NCBI GenBank assembly: GCA_021796135.1
Contig: JAJYOQ010000040.1
Span: 1-16,083 of the forward strand
Reading direction: 5' to 3'
From: Bacteroidota bacterium
GTDB taxonomy: Bacteria; Bacteroidota; Ignavibacteria; Ignavibacteriales; Ignavibacteriaceae
Length of the DNA stretch: 16,083 bases
Shown here: positions 1 to 6,752 of the stretch, one piece after another
Layout of the letters: each line of letters begins with the position of its first letter
Numbering within the stretch: position 1 is the stretch's first letter
Notes under the pieces: generated by a model
Seen by the model: only the letters and a program-made list of their open reading frames with translations
Database searches by the model: none
What the model was told of the DNA's origin: nothing
Position numbers and translations under genes: made by a program

Positions 1-595
1 CGGCTGGCCGGGCTTTCATTTCATTATGAATCGCAAAAAACTCATCCCAGGTTATGGAGGAGTTCAGCTCTCTCTCTATTTTTTTATAATCGGGTAATGT
101 CTTTAGCAGATCTTTTCTGTAATACATCAATGCAACGTCAATATATAACGGAAGCGCTGCTAGATTTCCGTTATAGTAGCATGTCTGCATTGCATTTTTT
201 AATATATTATTCTTTTGCTGTGCGGTTATTAAATTATCAAGCGGTACGCTCCACTTCGCAAATCGCGGCACCCATATCTGATCTACTGCAAATATATCTA
301 TCCTGTCGCTCTTACTCCTTAAATATCTTGCCAGCAGTTCCTTTCTTTCGTTTGTGCTGAACTTTTCAAAGGGTAGATTTATTGTCTCTACTTCTATCTG
401 ACCCTTGTACTTCTCATTGAACATGTTAATAATCTCCTGATGCGCAGGAGATATATAATCTGCATAATAAATTTTCTTAACTCCGCCCTGAGTATTTTCA
501 AATGAACCGTATGGCGGGAAAATATAACTGACTAATACAAAAGTAATTATCAGTAACGAACTTATTATTACATAAAATAATTTTTCAAATTTCAA
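1..595 (-). CDS. ABC transporter extracellular sugar-binding protein, N-terminal part (cut by window edge)
   Basis: The reverse strand is open from 595 to the left edge, about 198 codons with no stop. I read the start as TTG at 595-593, because AGGGAA lies 8 bases upstream (609-604) and translation then gives a short basic end (MKFEK) followed by a hydrophobic export or anchor segment of about 20 residues. The nearby ATG at 602 is out of frame and stops after five codons. The mature part resembles family 1 solute-binding proteins (MalE-like): SPAHQEIINMFNEKY, then DIFAVDQIWVPRFAKW, then ALPLYIDVALMYYRKDLL, the usual lobe-1 pattern. Such proteins capture sugars in the periplasm for an ABC importer. 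The permease and ATPase genes are not in view. It is divergent from the symporter/glycosidase cluster, so the two may share regulation. Family call fairly sure; substrate unknown; start moderately sure. Confidence 0.82.
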   Translation of the reverse strand, partial: MKFEKLFYVIISSLLIITFVLVSYIFPPYGSFENTQGGVKKIYYADYISPAHQEIINMFNEKYKGQIEVETINLPFEKFSTNERKELLARYLRSKSDRIDIFAVDQIWVPRFAKWSVPLDNLITAQQKNNILKNAMQTCYYNGNLAALPLYIDVALMYYRKDLLKTLPDYKKIERELNSSITWDEFFAIHNEMKARPA

Positions 596-603
596 TTTGC
601 ATG

Positions 604-609
604 TTCCCT
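604..609 (-). promoter_or_regulatory. Ribosome binding site deciding a TTG start
   Basis: Read on the minus strand this is AGGGAA, 8 bases before TTG at 595-593. No in-frame ATG lies near the N-terminus, so this site is the main reason for choosing the TTG start of the solute-binding protein. Confidence 0.5.
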
Positions 610-641
610 AATATGTAATTCATGTTGCACGATTCTTGGTT

Positions 642-668
642 TGTCATTCCCGCGAAAGCGGGAATCCA
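642..668. repeat. REP-like palindromic intergenic repeat
   Basis: Perfect 8-bp stem ATTCCCGC (646-653) and GCGGGAAT (658-665) around a GAAA loop, preceded by TGTC and followed by CCA. It is a sharp G+C island in very AT-rich intergenic DNA. The sequence belongs to the widespread dispersed type beginning GTCATTCC and ending GGAATCC. As a GNRA-capped hairpin it could form on RNA from either strand. A truncated relative lies at 3514-3530. Function unknown; no run of U follows it, so it is not a typical terminator. Confidence 0.75.
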
Positions 669-779
669 TGTGCTTTGTTTTAATAATAATAAACATTCCG
701 TAAAAGTTATAAAAATTTTCACACTTTATAAACTTGTAATAAAAAACCCCTAATCCCTCTTTTTTTTTCCTCTCTCTTG

Positions 780-816
780 TTATTATTTTAATAATAAAAC
801 TTTATTAAAATAATAA
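780..816. repeat. Perfect 15-bp AT-only inverted repeat
   Basis: TTATTATTTTAATAA at 780-794 is the exact reverse complement of TTATTAAAATAATAA at 802-816, with a 7-base spacer (795-801). On the plus strand a TATTTTTT run begins three bases later (819-826), which gives a terminator-like outline, but no plus-strand gene lies just upstream. It sits between the divergent binding-protein gene and the sugar cluster, so an operator or a structured leader is equally possible. The symmetry is certain; the role is not. Confidence 0.6.
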
Positions 817-1041
817 AGTATTTTTTGCAGAATTTCTTATTTTATGCCGATAAATCTAAAAATAAAGGACTTTGGCATTAAAAACTGACCTGAAAATCTG
901 AATTTCATAGGCATAGTATTTGAACTTATTATATATTAAACATCTCACAATTTTCTAATTAACGGGATGCATAATCAAAAACTTCATATTTTATGATTAA
1001 AATAAATAAAATCACAGATTCGGATATCCTTAAATCCCTTT

Positions 1042-1073
1042 CATTAATCCCTCGGTCCGTTGAGGTATTAATG
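1042..1073. promoter_or_regulatory. Inverted repeat upstream of the sugar cluster (possible operator or leader hairpin)
   Basis: CATTAATCCCTC at 1042-1053 pairs with GAGGTATTAATG at 1062-1073 with a single mismatch, around an 8-base loop (GGTCCGTT). It lies about 120 bases before the symporter start, and a T-rich stretch including ATTTTTT follows at 1081-1087. That outline fits a regulator-binding palindrome or a leader hairpin able to act as an attenuator. No promoter could be fixed around it, so which of these it is cannot be decided from the sequence. Confidence 0.5.
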
Positions 1074-1193
1074 TTCGTTAATTTTTTAAATTTTATCTTT
1101 CCGTTAGTCAATAAATTCAGATTTTTAATTCCCGGAAAAAGAAATTAATAAAAATTTAAATACCGTCTCATCAACTTTCACAAAGGAGCAATA

Positions 1194-2525
1194 ATGGCTG
1201 CATCAATTCCTACTCAAGGGAATGCTAAAAGTTTTCACCAGAGCGATAAAAATTATACGGGAGAATTGACCGTTCTTACTTCACTCTTTTTTATGTGGGG
1301 ATTTTTAACCTGCCTGAATGACATTTTAATCCCTCATCTGAAAGCAGTTTTTTCTCTTAACTACGCTCAGGCTATGTTAATTCAGTTTTGCTTCTTCGGA
1401 GCTTATGCCTTGGTCTCTTTGCCTTCCGGTATCTTGGTCGAAAAAATCGGCTATAAAAGAGGTATCATTATCGGATTGGTTACTGCCGGTATCGGCTGCC
1501 TGGCTTTTTATCCGGCTGCTGGTTCACGCTCGTATCCGCTATTCCTGCTCGCTCTCTTTATCCTGGCTGCCGGCATTACCTTGCTTCAGGTCGCCGCTAA
1601 TCCCTATGTCGCTATTCTGGGAAAACCCGAAACTGCTTCAAGCCGCTTAAATCTTACTCAGGCTTTTAATTCCTTGGGCACTACCATAGCTCCATATTTC
1701 GGCTCTTTGCTGATTCTTTCTGTCGCGATTAAAAGCGCTGACGAAATTCAAAAACTTAATCCCGCTCAATTGTCTGCTTACCAATTAACCGAAGCAAGTA
1801 TTGTTCAAGTTCCTTATCTAGGATTAGCCGCAGCACTATTAATTATTGCCGGCATTTTTGCTCTTGTTAAACTTCCCGAAATTGAAGCCGGTAATGTCGG
1901 CTCTAGCGGCGGTGACGGCTCCAGCTATGATTCCGAACATGATAGCGCATGGAGCTATAGGCATTTAATCCTTGGCGCTGTCGGTATCTTTGTTTATGTC
2001 GGCGCTGAGGTTTCTATCGGCAGCTTTTTAGTTAATTATTTCGGAAGCTCTGATGTCTTGGGTCTTAGCGCTGCGGTTGCGGGCAAATTTGTTTCCTTCT
2101 ACTGGGGCGGCGCTATGCTGGGAAGATTTATCGGCGCTTATGTCCAAAGAAAAATAAAACCCGGTTTGGTGCTTTCATTTAATGCTATTGCTGCTGCTGT
2201 TCTTGTTGTTACTTCTATGCTCTCTTTCGGCAATGTGGCTATGTGGTCTATCCTACTTGTGGGTCTGTTTAATTCTATTATGTTCCCTACAATTTTTACT
2301 TTGGCTATCGATGGTTTGGGAAAACATACCGGTCAGGGCTCCGGTATCCTTTGCATGGCTATTGTCGGCGGCGCTATTATTCCTGTTGTCCAGGGCTTTA
2401 TCGCTGATAATATCGGGATCCACCATGCGTTTATCCTTCCCGTTTTATGCTATATGTTCATTTCATATTATGGAATGAAAGGTCATATCCCAACTTTCAA
2501 AAAATTAAAGGTTAAGAATGCCTAA
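1194..2525 (+). CDS. Sugar MFS transporter, glucose/galactose (FucP/GluP) type
   Basis: A 443-residue integral inner-membrane protein of the FucP/GluP branch of the major facilitator superfamily, which imports hexoses by ion symport. The first membrane segment carries the family hallmark [19 protein letters not shown], and the next loop has VEKIGYKRG, the usual basic loop between helices 2 and 3. About twelve hydrophobic segments are visible, split by a Gly/Ser/Asp-rich cytoplasmic loop around residues 229-252. Length is normal for the family. The start is supported by AAAGGAG at 1182-1188, six bases before ATG. The stop overlaps the next gene, the ROK kinase, by 8 bases, which suggests uptake and phosphorylation are translationally coupled. 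Fucose or galactose rather than glucose cannot be excluded, but the neighbouring kinase and glucanases point to glucose. Confidence 0.93.
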   Translation: MAASIPTQGNAKSFHQSDKNYTGELTVLTSLFFMWGFLTCLNDILIPHLKAVFSLNYAQAMLIQFCFFGAYALVSLPSGILVEKIGYKRGIIIGLVTAGIGCLAFYPAAGSRSYPLFLLALFILAAGITLLQVAANPYVAILGKPETASSRLNLTQAFNSLGTTIAPYFGSLLILSVAIKSADEIQKLNPAQLSAYQLTEASIVQVPYLGLAAALLIIAGIFALVKLPEIEAGNVGSSGGDGSSYDSEHDSAWSYRHLILGAVGIFVYVGAEVSIGSFLVNYFGSSDVLGLSAAVAGKFVSFYWGGAMLGRFIGAYVQRKIKPGLVLSFNAIAAAVLVVTSMLSFGNVAMWSILLVGLFNSIMFPTIFTLAIDGLGKHTGQGSGILCMAIVGGAIIPVVQGFIADNIGIHHAFILPVLCYMFISYYGMKGHIPTFKKLKVKNA

Positions 2526-3507
2526 ACTCGATGTTACCCTTGGTATTGATATTGGCGGCACTAATACAGCTTTCGGTTTTGTTGACAAACAAGGGCGCAG
2601 TATTATTGAATCTTCTATTCCTACAAATTCTTTCGAACCTGCGGAAAAATTATTTAGCCGCCTTAGCATTGAGATAAATGCACTTTATAATAAAATTCAA
2701 GATGAATATAATTTCATCGGTATCGGTATCGGCGCTCCTAATGCAAATTATTATAAGGGTACTATCGAATATCCGCCTAATTTGAGCTGGGGCTATGTGA
2801 ATGTTGTCGAAATTATGCAGCAGTACTTCGATATTCCTACGGCTATTACTAACGATGCTAACGCCGCTGCTATCGGTGAATATGAATTCGGCGCGGCTAA
2901 GGGTATGAAAGATTTTATTGTTATTACTCTCGGCACAGGTCTGGGTAGCGGCATTGTCGCTAACGGTGAATTGCTCTACGGTTCCGATGGCTTTGCCGGC
3001 GAAATCGGGCATACTATCTTTGATGTTAATGGAAGAAAATGCGGCTGCGGCAGAAATGGCTGCCTCGAAACTTATGCTTCGGCTAGCGGTATTAAAAGAA
3101 CTGTTTTTGAATTGCTTTGTAATTCATTGGCAAGCAGCTCGCTTCGCGATATCAGCTTTAATAATCTAACTGCTAAAATGATTTCCGATGCCGCCCTCGC
3201 TGGCGATAAAATTGCTTTGGAAGCTTTCGATTTTACGGGAAAAGTCCTGGGTATTAAATTAGCCGATTCGGTGGCTCATTTCAGCCCGGAAGCTATTATC
3301 CTCTTCGGCGGCTTGGCTAATGCCGGTAATTTAATCTTTGATCCGGCTAAAAAATATATGGAAGAAAATCTTCTTAACATATTTAAAAATAAAGTTAAAC
3401 TTCTTCCTTCTAAATTAACTGTCGGTAATACTGCGGTCCTGGGCGCAAGCGCTTTAATATGGAATGAAATTGACAAAGCAGCCAGGAAAGCTGCTTACCA
3501 AAGTTAA
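2518..3507 (+). CDS. ROK-family sugar kinase, probable glucokinase
   Basis: A 329-residue cytoplasmic kinase of the ROK family, which phosphorylates a hexose with ATP, here most likely glucose to glucose 6-phosphate. The phosphate-binding motif DIGGTN is at residues 11-16. The sugar site and catalytic aspartate lie in NDANAAA (N112, D113). Next comes [10 protein letters not shown], the second phosphate loop. The ROK zinc site is complete: GEIGH with H165, then the C-x-C-G-x-x-G-C-x-E motif with C175, C177 and C182. There is no N-terminal helix-turn-helix, so this is an enzyme and not an NagC/XylR-type repressor. AAAGG at 2507-2511 precedes the ATG, which lies inside the end of the symporter gene. 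Fructose or N-acetylhexosamine are alternative substrates in this family; the gene order favours glucose. Confidence 0.92.
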   Translation: MPKLDVTLGIDIGGTNTAFGFVDKQGRSIIESSIPTNSFEPAEKLFSRLSIEINALYNKIQDEYNFIGIGIGAPNANYYKGTIEYPPNLSWGYVNVVEIMQQYFDIPTAITNDANAAAIGEYEFGAAKGMKDFIVITLGTGLGSGIVANGELLYGSDGFAGEIGHTIFDVNGRKCGCGRNGCLETYASASGIKRTVFELLCNSLASSSLRDISFNNLTAKMISDAALAGDKIALEAFDFTGKVLGIKLADSVAHFSPEAIILFGGLANAGNLIFDPAKKYMEENLLNIFKNKVKLLPSKLTVGNTAVLGASALIWNEIDKAARKAAYQS

Positions 3508-3513
3508 TCCGCC

Positions 3514-3530
3514 TGTCATTCCGGCGGAAG
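3514..3530. repeat. Truncated copy of the REP-like repeat
   Basis: TGTCATTCCGGCGGAAG lies in the short gap between the kinase and the next gene. Its first nine bases equal those of the palindrome at 642-668. It looks like the left part of the same dispersed family, lost before the right arm. A small TTCC/GGAA stem (3519-3522 with 3526-3529) remains. It lies inside the operon without an obvious terminator. Confidence 0.5.
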
Positions 3531-3570
3531 TTGCTCTGTGTCTTCTCTGTTTATTTGAAAAACATATATT

Positions 3571-5448
3571 ATGACTAAGTCTACCATATATCTTCAATCA
3601 ATTTTCCTTTCCGTCGTCGCTTTATTAATATCTTCCCAATATGCATTCCCCCATACCGCGGGCAAATCCTGGAAAGGATATTCTATCCTCGGCAACGGTA
3701 ATTTGTGCCTGGTATATTCAGATGATCCCCGGATTGTTAAACTTACTAAATGCAGCGGAATACAGCATTTCTATTTCGGAAATTATACTCACGATTATAT
3801 TGCTTCCTCTTCTTTCATAATTTCCGGCGAACATGGCAATGCTTCAAGCACTACCGGAATGAAGAATTTTTGCACTGCCGAATCCCGTACAAATTATTCT
3901 GACGGTCTTGCGGAAAAAGTTGATTGCTTTGTGCTTCCTCAAAATGCCGCGGTTCTATCTATGAGTCTTGAAAACAAAAAATTATTGCCTGACAGTAAAT
4001 TCAATTTGATCCTTAGAAAAACAATTATTACTGATCGGATTACAAAATTAATTTCCCTTAAAGTTGAAAATAATACCGCCTTTGCCGGATGGTCTAATGG
4101 TTTCTATCTGGCTGTTTCTTCAAAAATGAATCCGCCTAATATTGAAGTCGGCGATTCTTCAATATCAATATCTAACGGAAATGAAATTGTTATCGCTGCT
4201 GGAAATTCACTTAAAGATGTAAAATCTACTTTGAATTATTTGCATCGCCAAAAGGATTTTCAAAAAACCGCTCTTGCATATTGGAATAATTGGCTTAGTC
4301 ACGGCAAGCTTCCTAAATTTAATTCATCATTTAAAGAAGCAAAAAAATATCTGCGGTTTTTTAAGGGCGCTTTGTATGCGGTTAAATCCGCCTGCATAAA
4401 CGGTCAGATTCCTGCCGATATTACCGGACAGTTTGTTACGGACAATATGCCGCAGCTCTATCCCCGCGATGCTATGATGTGTGCCAGAGTTTTTATGATG
4501 ACAGGTCATTTTAAAGAAGCTAAATCAATTATCTCTTTTTGGGGTAATGACAGTGTCCCGAAAAAAAACATGGGCGAGTTCTTTGCTAGATATGATGCCT
4601 ACTGCAAAGCTGTCGATGCAGGCAGCGGCGCCCGTTATAATGAACCTGAATGGGATGCGAATGCTTATCTTATTCAGCTTGTAAATGATTATCATAAAGC
4701 TAAAAAAATCTGGCTGGTGAATAAAAAATTCATTTACGAACTGGCTGACTTCTTAGTGAATCATTCGGATAAATCGGGATTGCTTTACGAGGGCGGTATT
4801 GTGGAATGGACTGGCTTCTTGCCGTCAACTAATATGTCTTGCGCTGCAGCTTTGAAAACGGCTTCGGCTATTGCTCTAAAGTTTAATGATGCCTCCGAAT
4901 CAAAAAAATATCTTGAGGCTTCTGAATCAATTTCAAGTTCGTTAATTAAGCTTTTTGATGTCAAAAGAAATGCTTTGTGCGATCTTAGATTTCACGGCGT
5001 AAAGGCTGAAGGCAATTATAGCATTTCTACTCCGGCTAACGATACTCTCTTCCTTTGGGATACTTCATTAAACTTCGGAATTTTGTGGGGTTTCCCTAAT
5101 AATTTATTGGTCGCCGAAACAAATAAATTTATCGAAGATAGTACTTCAAAACAAAACGGGGGAATACAATATTTTGAAGCTCTTGATAATGCCTGGTTGT
5201 CAAATTACGGCGGCGATGTATTCTTCTTTACTACCGCTGCGGCTTCTCAATATCAATCGTTGTACGGGAATTTATCTCTTGCTGAAAAACATATTGACTG
5301 GATGATCAAAAACAGCAATGCCTACGGCTTAATGCCCGAAAGAATTTATCTGAATGAATCGGATTGCAGCGATGCTTCGCCTCTTTCATGGTGCAATGCC
5401 GAATTTGCCGCTTCAATCTTTGTCTTTAGCAAAAAAATGAATGAATGA
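3571..5448 (+). CDS. Secreted GH15-like (six-hairpin) glycosidase
   Basis: A 625-residue exported protein. The N-terminus (MTKS, then a hydrophobic stretch to about residue 24) is a Sec signal peptide. Residues of about 30-220 look like an all-beta domain (GNGNLCLVYSDD, GWSNGFYLAVS), and about 240-620 like an alpha/alpha six-hairpin barrel. Signatures of the GH15/glucoamylase-like fold are LYPRDAMMCAR (Y297 to D300), NEPEWDAN (E358, E360, D362), IVEW (E412) and the closing PLSWCNAEFAAS. Acidic residues in the second and third motifs are catalytic candidates, but this is inference. GH15 enzymes usually release glucose from alpha-glucans or trehalose, which is odd between a kinase and beta-glucanases, so the true substrate is open. 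There is no clear ribosome binding site before ATG; the gap after the kinase is 63 bases. GH63-like or another six-hairpin family is possible. Confidence 0.7.
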   Translation: MTKSTIYLQSIFLSVVALLISSQYAFPHTAGKSWKGYSILGNGNLCLVYSDDPRIVKLTKCSGIQHFYFGNYTHDYIASSSFIISGEHGNASSTTGMKNFCTAESRTNYSDGLAEKVDCFVLPQNAAVLSMSLENKKLLPDSKFNLILRKTIITDRITKLISLKVENNTAFAGWSNGFYLAVSSKMNPPNIEVGDSSISISNGNEIVIAAGNSLKDVKSTLNYLHRQKDFQKTALAYWNNWLSHGKLPKFNSSFKEAKKYLRFFKGALYAVKSACINGQIPADITGQFVTDNMPQLYPRDAMMCARVFMMTGHFKEAKSIISFWGNDSVPKKNMGEFFARYDAYCKAVDAGSGARYNEPEWDANAYLIQLVNDYHKAKKIWLVNKKFIYELADFLVNHSDKSGLLYEGGIVEWTGFLPSTNMSCAAALKTASAIALKFNDASESKKYLEASESISSSLIKLFDVKRNALCDLRFHGVKAEGNYSISTPANDTLFLWDTSLNFGILWGFPNNLLVAETNKFIEDSTSKQNGGIQYFEALDNAWLSNYGGDVFFFTTAAASQYQSLYGNLSLAEKHIDWMIKNSNAYGLMPERIYLNESDCSDASPLSWCNAEFAASIFVFSKKMNE

Positions 5449-5485
5449 CTTTGCTAAATATTTGGCTTTGCCATTATAATAAATT

Positions 5486-5490
5486 AGGTG
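5486..5490 (+). promoter_or_regulatory. Ribosome binding site deciding the start of the GH5 gene
   Basis: AGGTG stands six bases before ATG at 5497. A longer frame could open at the GTG at 5488, but that codon is part of this site, so ATG 5497 is preferred. Confidence 0.6.
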
Positions 5491-5496
5491 ATAATT

Positions 5497-6738
5497 ATGT
5501 TCAATTTAAAATACTATCAAATTATCTTTTCATTGTTTCTATTACTTCTTTTATCCGGCATTTCGTTTTCTCAGGAAAATAATTTCGTTACTACCAAAGA
5601 CAAAGAAATTATCTACCAGGGCAAACCTATTCTCTTAAAAGGTATCAATCTCGGTAATTGGCTCGAACCCGAGGGCTATATGTTCAAATTTAAAACTGCT
5701 AACTCGTACAGGCTGATTAATGACGTAATCTCTGAATTAATCGGTCCGGCAGATGCGGCAAAGTTTTGGCAGACTTTCCGCAGTCAATATATTACTAAAG
5801 AAGATATCAAGCTGATTAAAGAATCCGGCTTGAATTCCGTCCGTATCCCGTTTGACTATAAATTGTTTTTAAGCGATCAGCATCCGGGAGTATGGTTTGA
5901 TGAAGGATTCAAATTGCTGGATAATGTAATTGCATGGTGTAAGGAATATAATGTCTGGGCTATTCTCGATTTGCACTGCGCTCCGGGCGGTCAAACGGGA
6001 GATAATATTGATGACGGCTACGGCTATCCTTTCCTTTTTGAAAATGCCCAAAGTCAGGATCTAACGGCAGAACTTTGGAAAAAAATCGCTGACCGTTATA
6101 AAAATGAACCGATTGTTCTCGGGTATGATCTGCTAAACGAACCTATTGCTCCTTTCTTTAATACCGCCGAACTTAACAAGCATCTTGAACCTGTCTATAA
6201 GAAAATTACCGCCGCTATTAGAGAAGTCGATACTAACCATATCATTATTCTCGGCGGTGCGCAATGGGATTCAAACTTTAAAATCTTCGGCAAACCTTTT
6301 GACTCAAAATCAATCTATACTTTTCATAAATATTGGAGCGATACAACCCAATCCGTTATTCAGGAGTATGTCGATTTCAGAGATCAAAATAATGTACCTG
6401 TCTGGCTCGGAGAATCCGGCGAAAATAAGGATCAATGGATCTCTTCATTTCGCTCCTTATTGGAAAGAAATAATATCGGCTGGTGCTTCTGGCCTTATAA
6501 AAAATTGGACGCAAGAACCTGTATGGTTTCGATTAATAAAACTCCGGAGTTCGATTCTGTTATCGAATTTTCCGAAAAACATAGAGAATCTTTTGAAGAT
6601 ATCAGAAAAAACAGACCTTCAAATGAAATTATAGAAAAAGCTTTGGGCGATTATTTAAATAATATCCGCCTTAGCAATTGTAAAATTAATAAGGGCTATC
6701 TTAATGCCTTGGGATTAAACCCCGCAGTCGAAAAATAA
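5497..6738 (+). CDS. Secreted GH5 endo-beta-glucanase (cellulase family)
   Basis: A 413-residue exported glycoside hydrolase of family 5, a retaining (beta/alpha)8 enzyme cutting internal beta-glucosidic bonds, likely in cellulose-like or mixed-linked glucan. The signal peptide runs MFNLKYYQ, then a leucine-rich core, then SGISFS with cleavage likely before QENN. Family motifs in order are LKGINLGNWLEPEG, SVRIPFDY, AILDLHCAPGGQTGD, the acid/base in LLNEPIAP (N214, E215), TFHKYW, and the nucleophile in VWLGESGEN (E306), followed by WCFWPYKKLD. All catalytic positions are present. No carbohydrate-binding module is attached, so it probably acts on soluble or periplasmic material. The gene ends 14 bases before the GH3 gene. 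Exo-1,3-glucanase or mannanase activity is possible, since GH5 is broad. Confidence 0.9.
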   Translation: MFNLKYYQIIFSLFLLLLLSGISFSQENNFVTTKDKEIIYQGKPILLKGINLGNWLEPEGYMFKFKTANSYRLINDVISELIGPADAAKFWQTFRSQYITKEDIKLIKESGLNSVRIPFDYKLFLSDQHPGVWFDEGFKLLDNVIAWCKEYNVWAILDLHCAPGGQTGDNIDDGYGYPFLFENAQSQDLTAELWKKIADRYKNEPIVLGYDLLNEPIAPFFNTAELNKHLEPVYKKITAAIREVDTNHIIILGGAQWDSNFKIFGKPFDSKSIYTFHKYWSDTTQSVIQEYVDFRDQNNVPVWLGESGENKDQWISSFRSLLERNNIGWCFWPYKKLDARTCMVSINKTPEFDSVIEFSEKHRESFEDIRKNRPSNEIIEKALGDYLNNIRLSNCKINKGYLNALGLNPAVEK

Positions 6739-6752
6739 TATAAAGGAGAATT

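Larger units (their letters stand above)
596..1193. other. Divergent intergenic control region, no gene
   Basis: About 600 bases separate the outward-reading binding-protein and symporter genes. I found no convincing open frame on either strand. It holds the palindromic repeat near 642-668, a pyrimidine tract around 750-780, the AT-only inverted repeat at 780-816 and the inverted repeat at 1042-1073. Promoters for both directions must lie here unless transcription starts further out, but I could not identify a convincing -35/-10 pair or a Bacteroidota-type TAnnTTTG element. Confidence 0.7.

Noticed and set aside
97..360. Plus-strand open frame of 87 codons.
   Set aside because: It lies opposite the solute-binding protein gene, whose minus-strand translation has clear family character. 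The plus-strand product has none.
912..950. TAGTATTTGAAC as a Bacteroidota-type -7 promoter element.
   Set aside because: Spacing does not match TAnnTTTG (one base too many) and no -33 TTG at a proper distance was found.
1405..2478. Further plus-strand frames inside the symporter gene.
   Set aside because: They are leucine/serine-rich readings in another frame of a well-supported transporter gene, with no start signal of their own.
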